Below, in pieces: positions 10,901 to 18,209 of a stretch of 64,000 bases of DNA; positions within the stretch are counted from its first letter, which is position 1; each line of letters starts with the position of its first letter. The notes beneath the pieces are model-generated. The model ran no database searches. It had not been told where the DNA came from and saw only the letters and a program-made list of their open reading frames with translations. Made by a program: the position numbers and the translations under genes. Origin of the DNA: Fidelibacterota bacterium SCGC AAA160-B08 (GTDB taxonomy: Bacteria > Fidelibacterota > Marinisomatia > Marinisomatales > Marinisomataceae); assembly GCA_000402755.1 (NCBI GenBank), contig AQSD01000005.1, forward strand, positions 3,568-67,567. The letters are read 5' to 3'.

Positions 10901-11021
10901 AAGAGATATCTTTTAAGCTCTTCCAATAACCAAATTCATGTGACTGAGCAGTGTTCTGATCAATCTTATTAGTATCTACAAATTCTTTTGATTTATTTTT
11001 TATCTGTGACATTTTTGACAA
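7929..11021 (-). CDS. actB: Alternative complex III subunit ActB (molybdopterin-oxidoreductase-like plus iron-sulfur domain)
   Basis: ActB is the large periplasmic subunit of ACIII. The 1030-residue protein starts with a twin-arginine signal (SRRNFL at 61-66) ending in a lipobox-like LAGLEGC (C81), so it is probably exported folded by Tat and lipid-anchored. Residues about 100-740 resemble a molybdopterin-oxidoreductase fold, which carries no Mo cofactor in characterised ACIII. The C-terminal ferredoxin-like domain (about 780-990) holds the cysteine groups CTSCNACSIACQ, CVHCELAPCEQVCP, CLGTRYCANNCP and CTYC/CAQSCP, enough for four clusters. It overlaps actA by 22 bases. Confidence 0.95.
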   Translation of the reverse strand: MSKMSQIKNKSKEFVDTNKIDQNTAQSHEFGYWKSLKDISSSDDYTNYLKQSEHHEDNGLSRRNFLSLVAASVALAGLEGCKKPVQKIIPYVEAEIATIPGIPKHYATTMPFKNNALGVIIENHDERPVKVEGNEKHPASMGKSNSFAQATTLDMYDPDRSRGVRLNGKKVDWSEYVKYAQSINSSNGNRLAILSQESSSPTIQFMHNEFKKAYPDADWVVYEPINNENLYRGIEKAFGKKLQPLNRLENAQTILSIGSDFLGVEDNCVYHTRKFAQNRDLEDEKSTMNRLYVVESFMTPTGSSADHRLNIPNHQFASVLRELAGELKKLGLKIDAKPVKSSNHLWIKTVAEDLIKNKGESIIIGGSDLPADIHCLITGINNQLKAPIDYYPLDKAHVTSMEDFKVLCKKMAKGAIDNLIILGGNPVYDAPSDCNFEASLKKVKSAVHLSNFYDETSKHCQWNIAEAHFFETWGDAMTYDGYASIIQPQIRPLFDSKSALQVLTPIIFKEDRSSYDTVKKVWKDTIVNETNFERKWEKILHEGIHAKPLLSTQKVRIQNKISIAILTKDQALDNNKFELIFAPSSSVYDGRYANNGWLQEIPKPITSLTWDNAAFVSMKVAKRLNIKNGQMIQISLGDKSVKVPAWIVPGQNQKTITLELGYGREFSGRIGSGVGFNMYPLRTSSNMGYAVNAEIKILNETYPLATTQEHYGLEEDKLAAPGFSDLSTNEVQSRIPDLVKQSTMEDYKKHPEFIKDVVEEHKPDKSRSWEDHSMYNPEPEYDYSKGHQWGMSIDLTSCTSCNACSIACQSENNIPIVGKQQVMNGREMHWIRIDNYFSGDPDNPEVSTQSVACVHCELAPCEQVCPVGATTHSTDGVNQMTYNRCLGTRYCANNCPYKVRKFNFYNYTKDLPEVVQMAMNPDVSMRFRGVMEKCTYCYQRVSEARIKAENENRDLVDGDVKVACAQSCPADAIKFGDINDPNSAVSKAKSRNRDYALLGQLGTSPRTTYLAKIRNQNPKLSSNNHQGAHH

Positions 11022-11647
11022 TCTCCTACAGGTCTTTCATCCCCATGCTGCTCTACCCAAGATGATACAAAATTATCATAATCTGCTGGTGGAGTCCAAT
11101 ACATATTTGTTACTTCATTCTTAGGTCTAATTTCTGGCGTATCAGATCTATGACAATCTAAACACCAATCCATACTCAATGGTTTAACTTGATAGACTAC
11201 TTCCATTTCTGCTATATTTCCATGACAAGATATGCAAGCGACTCCCGAATTAACGTGTACGCTGTGATTAAAATATGCGTACTCTGGTAACATATGAACT
11301 TTAATCCATTCAATTGGCTTTCCAGTTTCCCAACTTTCTCTAACTAATTTTAATTTTTCGCTATCTGTCTTTACATATGTGTGACAACCCATACAAGTTT
11401 CTGTAGGTGGAATAACAGCAGAGTAAGATTGTTCAACTCCAACATGACAGTAACGACAATCTATTCCCATATCTCCAGCATGTAATTTGTGACTATATGG
11501 AACAGGCTGAACTGGTGCATAACCTACGTCGGTATAATATGGCGAGCCATAATACCAAATAAAAGAAGATAGGGAGAATAGCAGAAGAAATATTCCAATT
11601 AGGAATATTCCAGTAAAATTATTTGTCCATCTTGGAAATAGTTGCAT
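11000..11647 (-). CDS. actA: Alternative complex III subunit ActA, pentaheme cytochrome c
   Basis: ActA is the multiheme cytochrome c of ACIII and the first gene of this respiratory operon. The 215-residue protein has one N-terminal membrane anchor (about 11-33) and five CxxCH sites: CRYCH (64-68), CMGCH (85-89), CISCH (138-142), CLDCH (162-166) and CQKCH (210-214), the last one residue from the end. Five hemes match known ActA proteins. The gene start overlaps nothing upstream, and a sigma70-like promoter lies about 50 bases before it, so transcription of the whole act-cox operon probably begins here. Confidence 0.96.
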   Translation of the reverse strand: MQLFPRWTNNFTGIFLIGIFLLLFSLSSFIWYYGSPYYTDVGYAPVQPVPYSHKLHAGDMGIDCRYCHVGVEQSYSAVIPPTETCMGCHTYVKTDSEKLKLVRESWETGKPIEWIKVHMLPEYAYFNHSVHVNSGVACISCHGNIAEMEVVYQVKPLSMDWCLDCHRSDTPEIRPKNEVTNMYWTPPADYDNFVSSWVEQHGDERPVGDCQKCHR

Positions 11648-11697
11648 TCTTTTTTTTTATATTAAAACCATTTAAAATAGAGATAAATCTTGTCCTG

Positions 11698-11727
11698 ACA
11701 TTACACTAGAATCAGTCAAGCAGTCAA
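11698..11727 (-). promoter_or_regulatory. Candidate sigma70-type promoter of the act-cox operon
   Basis: On the minus strand TTGACT (11727-11722) is followed after 18 bases by TAATGT (11703-11698), a fair match to -35 and -10 hexamers, about 50 bases before actA. The -35 region lies in a direct repeat, CAGTCAAG twice in a row on the plus strand (11713-11728), so TTGACT occurs twice. The region is shared with the divergent DASS transporter gene. The promoter is a sequence match only. Confidence 0.4.
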
Positions 11728-11742
11728 GCAATTATAACATAA

Positions 11743-13191
11743 GTGTTATCTTTTCTTGATTTATTAAATAAATTTGGTCCAATGAATGAATCTTATAAAA
11801 TTATATCATCATCAATGCTCTATTGGTTTTCTCAAAAGAAGTGGTTTATTTTTAGTGTTCTACTAGCAGTATTCTTATTGAGTCTAAGTACGCCTGTAGG
11901 ACTAACTTTAGCTGGGTATCATAGTCTGATAATATTATTAATGGTTTTTACCTTGGTCACATTTGAACCTATACCATTTCCAGCAATAGCTCTTTTAACT
12001 TTGGTATTACAAGTATTGTTAGGTGTAGCGCCGCCAGATGTAGTTGCCGAATCATTCATGAATGATGCAGTATTATTTGTTATGGGCTCGCTCATGTTTG
12101 CTATTGCTATTGTCCATCAAGGATTGGATATAAGATTGGCAAAGATTATTATAAAAATTTTTGGTAGAAGTAAAAGGTTATTCCTTGCAGGGCTGATGAC
12201 TATTTCAGCTATTTTATCATCTTTTTTAGGTGAACATACAATTATTGCTATCATGCTACCCATAGGATTGTCTGTCATAAAAAATATTGATACAAAACAA
12301 ACCGATGGAAGAAATGCTGTCCTACTAACTTTATTTTCTGTTGCATATGGGACTATTATTGGATCTATCGGAACTCCATCCGGTGGAGCTCGTAATGTGA
12401 TCATGATTAATTATTTGCAGGAATTCAGTAATATTAATATCGATTATTGGGAATGGATGAAACATGCATATCCTATACTTATTATGCAGCTAATAGTTGC
12501 ATACTTTGTATTACAATTTGCATTTCCCACCACTCTAAAAAATATTCAAATCAAAGGATATAAGAAGAAAATATCCAAATCAACCACTAAAGATAATATC
12601 AATCATTTATTTTCTTCAATCATTATACTATTGATTGTTATTAGTTGGTTTTTGTTTAACGAAGAACTTGGTTTGGGAATTATTGCTTTGTGTGGAGCAT
12701 TAATTTTTATGATTTGTGGAATGGTATCATGGGAAGTAATAAATAAAAATACCAATTGGGGAGTTATTCTTTTATTTGCAGCAACTATATCATTAGGATT
12801 TCAAATAAATGAAACGGGAGCTTCGTCTTGGTTAGTTATAAAATTTAATGCCCTCTTAGCGCTAATGCCTGAAAGCAGCTTTAATATTAGTTGGTCTTTT
12901 ATGGCGATATTAACAGGATTAACTGCAAATTTTTTTACAAGCTCGGCTACAATCTCATTATTAGGTCCCATGGCAATTGAACTCCAACCTTCAGATGTAT
13001 CATTTGCTTTATCTGCCGCTATAGCTTCAGGATTTTCATTCCTAACAGTTATTTCATCTCCTACTGCGATGATTATCTATTCTACAGGACTTGTGAGTAC
13101 CAAAACTTTTTTTAAAGTTGGAGTGTTGATGTTTACTAGTTCAATTGTTATCTTATATTTAATGTCAAAATTTTACTGGGTAACACTGTGA
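11743..13191 (+). CDS. DASS/SLC13-family anion:sodium symporter-like membrane protein
   Basis: Proteins of this family import dicarboxylates, sulfate or similar anions with sodium. The 482-residue sequence has 11-12 hydrophobic segments and two inverted-repeat hairpins: LGEHTIIAIMLPIG with GSIGTPSGGARN in the first half, and TSSATISLLGPMAIEL with ISSPTAMIIYSTG in the second. These correspond to the substrate and sodium motifs of DASS carriers, although the usual SNT is replaced. The longest frame starts with GTG at 11743. An ATG at codon 14 (11782) is an alternative, and neither has a clear ribosome binding site. It is coupled to the downstream Usp gene. The substrate cannot be read from the sequence. 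Confidence 0.82.
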   Translation: MLSFLDLLNKFGPMNESYKIISSSMLYWFSQKKWFIFSVLLAVFLLSLSTPVGLTLAGYHSLIILLMVFTLVTFEPIPFPAIALLTLVLQVLLGVAPPDVVAESFMNDAVLFVMGSLMFAIAIVHQGLDIRLAKIIIKIFGRSKRLFLAGLMTISAILSSFLGEHTIIAIMLPIGLSVIKNIDTKQTDGRNAVLLTLFSVAYGTIIGSIGTPSGGARNVIMINYLQEFSNINIDYWEWMKHAYPILIMQLIVAYFVLQFAFPTTLKNIQIKGYKKKISKSTTKDNINHLFSSIIILLIVISWFLFNEELGLGIIALCGALIFMICGMVSWEVINKNTNWGVILLFAATISLGFQINETGASSWLVIKFNALLALMPESSFNISWSFMAILTGLTANFFTSSATISLLGPMAIELQPSDVSFALSAAIASGFSFLTVISSPTAMIIYSTGLVSTKTFFKVGVLMFTSSIVILYLMSKFYWVTL

Positions 13192-14069
13192 ATATCTTAA
13201 TTGCCATCGGTGGAAAAGAATATTCAAAACCAACATTAGATCTTGGAATGAAGATTGCAAATGCATTTGAAGCAACTACTACTATTGCATATGTAGGTAA
13301 AAGAATTAGTCAATTCTCTGAAAAGGATGTCAGTGTTGTACATCAAAATTTAGATAACAGAGAGTTGTATAGACCTGGAGTAAGAACTCTAGAATGGGCA
13401 TACGATTTTTTAGAATCAAAAAAGTATATTAAAAAAGATAAGAGCATTGCTTTCAATGACCACTTACTTATCGATGAAGAAAATTCTAGAATGCGCGTTT
13501 TATTAAAAGGGAATCATTCAAATAAAATTGATTTAATTTTACGTACTGGTGAAATTATTGATCAATTGCGATCTGAAGTTGAAACTAGTAATCATGATAT
13601 TACTATCATTGGTGGTGGTGGAAATAAGGGAATGCATCATAAGCTAGTACAATTCATTGATAGCTCTGTCATGGTAGTAAAAAACTATTCAGTAAATAAA
13701 CAGTATAAAATTCTACTACCCGTCAATAACTCTACGGGTTCAAACAAAGCAATTCAAATTGCTGAAAAATTTGCAAAGTCTAAGAAGTTGCCTGTAGAAA
13801 TTATTACTGTATTAGAAAACAAATCTTCTGATAAAAAATTGAGAACTATATTGAAGAAAACTGAGCAAAGATTTACGACTGCTGGTATTAAAAATACTGC
13901 AACAATTCTTGAAGGTAATCCTGTAGAGACTGTAGTAAAATATGCTAAAGATGATAGTCTTGTTATGCTTGGGGTATCGCCAAAAAATCCTTTCTTAAAA
14001 TACTTCTTTGGCAGTAAACCAATTAGCATTGCTCAGCAATGTAACTGTCCTGTATTAATCGCTAAATAA
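13188..14069 (+). CDS. Tandem universal stress protein (UspA) domain protein
   Basis: Usp proteins are cytoplasmic nucleotide-binding regulators that often attach to transporters. The 293-residue protein has two Usp-like units. The first (1-165) is degenerate and contains ILRTGEIIDQLRSEVE. The second (about 168-293) begins YKILLPVNNSTGSNKAIQIA and ends FFGSKPISIAQQCNCPVLIA, the normal Usp C-terminus, with only a partial G-2x-G-9x-G(S/T) ATP motif. Its GTG start overlaps the transporter stop as GTGA, which suggests co-translation and a regulatory role on that carrier. It converges with tpx and overlaps its end by 8 bases. Confidence 0.85.
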   Translation: MNILIAIGGKEYSKPTLDLGMKIANAFEATTTIAYVGKRISQFSEKDVSVVHQNLDNRELYRPGVRTLEWAYDFLESKKYIKKDKSIAFNDHLLIDEENSRMRVLLKGNHSNKIDLILRTGEIIDQLRSEVETSNHDITIIGGGGNKGMHHKLVQFIDSSVMVVKNYSVNKQYKILLPVNNSTGSNKAIQIAEKFAKSKKLPVEIITVLENKSSDKKLRTILKKTEQRFTTAGIKNTATILEGNPVETVVKYAKDDSLVMLGVSPKNPFLKYFFGSKPISIAQQCNCPVLIAK

Positions 14070-14562
14070 GCGCGTCTAATACTTCATCGTAGTTTGGTTC
14101 ATGTCCAGTTTGATCGACCAGTTGCGTATACCCTACCGTTTTATCAGTATTGACAATTACAATAGATCGAGCTAATAGGCCTTGAAATTTTCCATTTGTG
14201 TGCAAGATACCATAATCATTTGCAAAGTCTTCGCTGCGCATATCAGAAAGGAAAAGAACATTCTCTAGATTGTTAATAGTACAAAATTGTTTTTGACTAA
14301 AAGCCAAGTCTCTAGATATGCAAATAACTACCGTATTGTTCATATCGCCGGCAAGTTCATTAAATTTATGGGCTGAAGCCGAGCATACTGGAGTAGCTAA
14401 ACTAGGAAAAATATTTAATACTAATCGCTTTCCTTCAAAATCTTTTAAAGTCATATTGACTAAATCATTGTTTGCTAATAAAAAATCTGGTGCTTTAGAG
14501 CCTACGCTAGGCATTGTTCCTGAAAGATCAACTACTTGATCTCCTAATTTTATTTGTGTCAT
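14062..14562 (-). CDS. tpx: Thiol peroxidase (Tpx-type atypical 2-Cys peroxiredoxin)
   Basis: This enzyme reduces hydrogen peroxide and alkyl hydroperoxides using thioredoxin. The 166-residue protein has the family opening (GDQVVDLSGTMPSVGSKAPDF). The peroxidatic Cys lies in NIFPSLATPVCSASAHKFNE (about residue 61) and the resolving Cys in KQFCTINNLENV (about 95), the spacing seen in E. coli Tpx. The conserved Arg is present in LLARSIVIVN. The upstream gap to sodB (81 bases) is divergent and may hold promoters for both antioxidant genes. Confidence 0.95.
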   Translation of the reverse strand: MTQIKLGDQVVDLSGTMPSVGSKAPDFLLANNDLVNMTLKDFEGKRLVLNIFPSLATPVCSASAHKFNELAGDMNNTVVICISRDLAFSQKQFCTINNLENVLFLSDMRSEDFANDYGILHTNGKFQGLLARSIVIVNTDKTVGYTQLVDQTGHEPNYDEVLDALI

Positions 14563-14643
14563 AATTTTCTCTTTTGTTTATGTTAAAACGTTTAAATTGG
14601 ATTTAAATTTAAAACAACTAAAACAATTAATAGGAGTTTTTTT

Positions 14644-15246
14644 ATGAACGATACGAAAAAATTTGTCTTACCAGCCTTGCCATATAATGCAAATGATCTT
14701 GCACCAACAATATCCTCTCAAACCGTAGACTTGCATTACGGCAAACATCATCAAGCATATTTCAATATGCTAAATACTTTCGCTGAAGGTACAAAATTTA
14801 TGGATATGGATTTAGATGAAGTGGTGGTAAAAAGCTTTGAAGAAGATAATAAAAAAGTATTCAATAATGCAGGTCAAGCATGGAATCATATTCTATATTG
14901 GGAGCAAATGATACCCGGTGGAAGCAAAGCGCCTCATGGAAAATTGCTAGAAAAAATAAACGAATCCTTTGGAGATTATGATACCTTTAAAACCAACTTT
15001 ATAAAACAAGCAGCTGGTGTATTTGGTAGTGGATGGGCATGGCTTATTGAAAAAGATGGTAAACTAGATTTAAGAGGTCTACCAAATGCTGAAAATCCAT
15101 TAGCTCATGGAGAACATGCTTTGATGGGAGTTGATGTATGGGAACATGCTTATTATCTAGATTATCAAAATGTCAGACCTGATTATGTAAAGGCAGTATT
15201 AGATAATGCAATTAATTGGGACTTTGTAGCAGATAGATTAAGCTAA
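14644..15246 (+). CDS. sodB: Iron/manganese superoxide dismutase
   Basis: The enzyme converts superoxide to oxygen and hydrogen peroxide, and thiol peroxidase next door can then remove the peroxide. The 200-residue sequence has the Fe/Mn-SOD motifs HYGKHHQAYF, NHILYWEQM and the metal-ligand pair in DVWEHAYYLDYQN. The four metal ligands (two early His, Asp and His in DVWEH) are all present. FGSGWAWLI is also typical. Fe versus Mn cannot be fixed reliably, but the overall pattern is nearer Fe-SOD. A good ribosome binding site (AGGAG) lies before the ATG, and a strong hairpin terminator follows. Confidence 0.95.
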   Translation: MNDTKKFVLPALPYNANDLAPTISSQTVDLHYGKHHQAYFNMLNTFAEGTKFMDMDLDEVVVKSFEEDNKKVFNNAGQAWNHILYWEQMIPGGSKAPHGKLLEKINESFGDYDTFKTNFIKQAAGVFGSGWAWLIEKDGKLDLRGLPNAENPLAHGEHALMGVDVWEHAYYLDYQNVRPDYVKAVLDNAINWDFVADRLS

Positions 15247-15262
15247 TTAATTTCTACAATAT

Positions 15263-15296
15263 AAAAAAAGGCGAATAATTTTATTCGCCTTTTTTA
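15263..15296. terminator. Rho-independent terminator, probably bidirectional
   Basis: An A-tract, the stem GGCGAATAA, a tight loop, TTATTCGCC and a T-tract form a strong hairpin between sodB (plus) and the lipoprotein gene (minus). A-run and T-run flank both sides, so it can stop transcription from either direction. Confidence 0.9.
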
Positions 15297-15316
15297 TTTA
15301 AAGATCAACAATATAT

Positions 15317-15793
15317 TTAATTAACTGTAGCTGCAATCGCTAAAGATAGTGTATCCATGTCCTGACTGAAGGTAAATTCTTGAGCGTCAGAATAGAATAA
15401 AAGTTGACCAGTTTGTGAAAACATACTTCCACTATGCGTACCCCAAATATGTTGATTAGTCTGTGGATTTGAATCATTTGGATCCATCCATGAAATTGAT
15501 ACTAATTTATAAGTATCAAAATCTAGTTCATCAAACATAATACTTAGCACGCCTGCTTGTACCTGACTGCTTGAAACTACAACACTTTTATATGGTGCTC
15601 CAGTTGGAGGCCAAGTTTTGTCAAGTGAAACAAATACTGTTCCTTCTGACGGCCATGCTTCAGCATTAGATATGTTAATAGTAAGATTTAATGTACCGGA
15701 CGTAGCTGGATCGCTATCATTATCCTCACATGATACAAAGAAAATCATCAACAAAGCTAGCATAGCTATTGTTTTTTTTCTTAAGATATTCAT
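15317..15793 (-). CDS. Secreted lipoprotein of unknown function, partner of the TonB receptor
   Basis: This 158-residue protein has a signal peptide ending MIFFVSC with the lipobox Cys at about residue 22, so it should be a lipoprotein. After an acidic linker (EDNDSDPATSG) the sequence is rich in beta-strand patterns (LNLTINISNAEAWPSEGTVF), with no motif I recognise; it resembles a small beta-sandwich. It is the next gene downstream of the TonB receptor on the same strand, but it has its own promoter-like elements and a palindrome like that of the receptor. A surface-exposed ligand-binding partner of the receptor is plausible but unproven. Confidence 0.75.
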   Translation of the reverse strand: MNILRKKTIAMLALLMIFFVSCEDNDSDPATSGTLNLTINISNAEAWPSEGTVFVSLDKTWPPTGAPYKSVVVSSSQVQAGVLSIMFDELDFDTYKLVSISWMDPNDSNPQTNQHIWGTHSGSMFSQTGQLLFYSDAQEFTFSQDMDTLSLAIAATVN

Positions 15794-15837
15794 TTTTCAC
15801 CCCTTTATTATTCTTAATATTTTTTGATTTACGGTGA

Positions 15838-15888
15838 ATGTTAATATTGAAAAAAATTACTAACAAGTCTTTTTGAGATTAAATCTCA
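15838..15888 (-). promoter_or_regulatory. Palindrome plus sigma70-like promoter upstream of the lipoprotein
   Basis: A perfect 15-base palindrome, TGAGATTAAATCTCA (15874-15888), is followed on the minus strand after 7 bases by TTGTTA (15866-15861), 17 bases, and TAACAT (15843-15838), about 45 bases before the ATG. The same arrangement occurs before the TonB receptor. The palindrome is not a terminator for the receptor gene, because no T-run follows it on the minus strand. Palindrome position just upstream of -35 would suit an activator. Confidence 0.5.
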
Positions 15889-15920
15889 TTAATAAAAATT
15901 AATTGATTATTTACGTTTAT

Positions 15921-18068
15921 TTAAATCGATTTTTCATAAGTAAGACTTACCAACCTTCCGGGCATTGGATAATCTTGAATCAGTTGATATTCTACATCAA
16001 AAATATTAGAAACCTTTAAGGATATTTTACTATCTAGGAACTCATAACTTGATATATAATTAAATAACAATAACGAATCTAATTTTTTAATAGGAAACTT
16101 AATTTCACTTCCTACATATTCACGATCATCGCTTAAAAAATCTTGGTAATCTTGCTCTGATTGGTATCTCATAGATATAATATTACTTATTTTTCCTTTT
16201 GTATGCTTTATACTAGATACTAGCTTGTGTTTAGGGCGATAGAGCACAGAGTCGACATCGTTTAAATCATTTACTCTTAGATAAGTATAGCTAGTATTGA
16301 TACTCAGATTATCATTCAAGCTGTAATCAATATTAGTTTCTAATCCGCATGAACTGATATCAGATCTATTTCGAGCTACTACCGGCAACCCATATACAAA
16401 GTCAATCATATCTTCATATATGTAATAAAAAGTACTCACAGAGAGCGATATGTCAGATAAATTAGAACGATCATACCCTATATCTAGTCCATATAATTGT
16501 TCTGGTTCTAAATCAGGATTACCTTGAGTATATAGCCCATAATCAGTTGCATATTGTAAAAACATTTCTGATAAGGAAGGCGATCTAAATCCTTTGCTTA
16601 AAGCAAAATTCCATGTGGAATAGCTATCTTGCTTATAAGTCAAATTAATCTTCGGAGAGATATTACTAAATGTTTTATTACTATAAATATCGCCACGATC
16701 AATTAATCTATAGTCAACTCTTAATCCAGCGCCAAGCAATAGTCTTTCATTTAATACAACTCTATTTTGAATAAAAATTCCTGTAGTTAATTGGATTGGA
16801 TTGCTATAAATATCTTTATAAATAGATATATCTGATTGCTCAGCAATAATATCTAAACCAACAATAAGATATGATCTATCATTAAATAATGTCTGATATT
16901 CTGTTCTTAGATTTAAACTAGTATCATTATAAAATGTATCATCCTGGTTCTCATCTTCTGGTGTATCATTCCTATCTTGATAATGGGTATAAAAATGATT
17001 TATGCTAGCAGAGTATACTAGATTACTATTCCTATTAAGATTTTGCTTCTTAAATAACTGTAGATAGATAGAATCCCTATCAGACAAGCGGTATGATATT
17101 AAAGTTGGTCTCTCTTCTACAGAAAACCCTGGTTGACCATTTAGGGATCGATTTGCCATCAAAGACACCGAGAATTCTTTTTCCTTATTATATACTTTAG
17201 TATAAAAATTGTTTTGCTCATATTGCGCATTGAATCGATGTCCATCTCCTTTTTTATATTGGAGTAATGTTGTATATGAGAGATTGTTGTGCATATTATT
17301 CATTCCAATATTGATATCTTTTTTATTGAAACTTCCTAACGTCACTTTTGAATTGAGAAACTCTTCTGAATAATTCTTCGTTACTAAATTAATAATTCCA
17401 CCCATAGAATTTTGTCCATATAAAGAGGATACTGGACCTTTGACCACTTCAATTCTGTCTAGAAAGTCTAGCGGCATACCATTCCAATCAATTGAGCCTG
17501 AGTAAGGCATACTGATTTGAAATCCATCTAATAACACCAACACTCTATTATTATAACCGCCTGGCTTATAGTCAGATGATCCGCGAATAGAAAAGTTTGC
17601 ATTACGTCCATTATTATGCTCCATTTGAACATCAACGCCTCCGACATTTCTAAATAATTCTGACATTGTTTGATAATCATTATCTGTTATATCTTTATTA
17701 GAAATATTTTTAGTTAAATAAGGTATATGTTTTGAAGGAAAGCGTCCTACAACACTCAATGCTTTTGCTAAAACAGATCGGTCTTCTAATTCAATAGATA
17801 CATTTAATAGATCTCGATTCAAGTTTATTTCTAAGTATTGATCTTTGTATCCGATAGCACTAACAATTAATACATAATTACTCGGCTTAATTTTTGAAAA
17901 TTTGAATAATCCATCTTTGCTTGATGCAGTACCTAATTCAGTATCTTGAATAAATATATTCACATCTGAAATTGGATTGAGGGTGCTTTTAGATATAATT
18001 TTTCCAGAAAGGTCAAATCCTTGACCATATATAAAAGATAAAAATATAATAAATACTGTTTTTTTCAT
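15921..18068 (-). CDS. TonB-dependent outer-membrane receptor
   Basis: This family imports scarce ligands (metal chelates, vitamins, oligomers) across the outer membrane using TonB energy. The 715-residue protein has a signal peptide (about 1-16), a carboxypeptidase-regulatory-like N-terminal domain (20-100; LSGKIISKSTLNPISDVNIF), and a plug domain (about 115-230; SIRGSSDYKPGGYNNRVLVLLDG and VVKGPVSSLYGQNSMGGIINL region). A beta-barrel with a terminal beta-strand ending LVSLTYEKSI completes it. LSKGFRSPSLSEMF and GNPDLEPEQLYGLDIG are typical barrel motifs of cobalamin- and siderophore-type receptors. The ligand is unknown. It is divergent from thiamine pyrophosphokinase, and a palindrome lies 73 bases upstream. 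Confidence 0.93.
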   Translation of the reverse strand: MKKTVFIIFLSFIYGQGFDLSGKIISKSTLNPISDVNIFIQDTELGTASSKDGLFKFSKIKPSNYVLIVSAIGYKDQYLEINLNRDLLNVSIELEDRSVLAKALSVVGRFPSKHIPYLTKNISNKDITDNDYQTMSELFRNVGGVDVQMEHNNGRNANFSIRGSSDYKPGGYNNRVLVLLDGFQISMPYSGSIDWNGMPLDFLDRIEVVKGPVSSLYGQNSMGGIINLVTKNYSEEFLNSKVTLGSFNKKDINIGMNNMHNNLSYTTLLQYKKGDGHRFNAQYEQNNFYTKVYNKEKEFSVSLMANRSLNGQPGFSVEERPTLISYRLSDRDSIYLQLFKKQNLNRNSNLVYSASINHFYTHYQDRNDTPEDENQDDTFYNDTSLNLRTEYQTLFNDRSYLIVGLDIIAEQSDISIYKDIYSNPIQLTTGIFIQNRVVLNERLLLGAGLRVDYRLIDRGDIYSNKTFSNISPKINLTYKQDSYSTWNFALSKGFRSPSLSEMFLQYATDYGLYTQGNPDLEPEQLYGLDIGYDRSNLSDISLSVSTFYYIYEDMIDFVYGLPVVARNRSDISSCGLETNIDYSLNDNLSINTSYTYLRVNDLNDVDSVLYRPKHKLVSSIKHTKGKISNIISMRYQSEQDYQDFLSDDREYVGSEIKFPIKKLDSLLLFNYISSYEFLDSKISLKVSNIFDVEYQLIQDYPMPGRLVSLTYEKSI

Positions 18069-18105
18069 AAATAGCTTTTCCTTTTTTTGCTACTTAACGC
18101 AAAAG

Positions 18106-18155
18106 ATACTATTACAGGAAAAATTTATTCGCAAGTAATTTGAGACGCAGTCTCG
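18106..18155 (-). promoter_or_regulatory. Palindrome plus sigma70-like promoter upstream of the TonB receptor
   Basis: TGAGACGCAGTCTCG (18141-18155) contains the perfect arms GAGAC and GTCTC. On the minus strand it is followed after 6 bases by TTGCGA (18134-18129), 17 bases, and TAGTAT (18111-18106), about 38 bases before the ATG. Layout and palindrome class match the site before the lipoprotein at 15838-15888, which suggests one regulator for both. It may also affect the divergent thiamine pyrophosphokinase gene. Confidence 0.5.
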
Positions 18156-18209
18156 ATAAATATTATCTTATTGTTATGGAACACTTCGAAAGTTGTATTA
18201 ATTTAAATC

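Noticed and set aside
15874..15888. Terminator of the TonB receptor gene.
   Set aside because: The palindrome is not followed by a T-run on the minus strand, and its position relative to the lipoprotein promoter fits an operator better.
18069..18209. Possible TPP (THI-box) riboswitch between the TonB receptor and thiamine pyrophosphokinase.
   Set aside because: The conserved CTGAGA and ACCTGATC-type elements are not present on either strand, and the gap is too short for a full aptamer plus expression platform for both genes.
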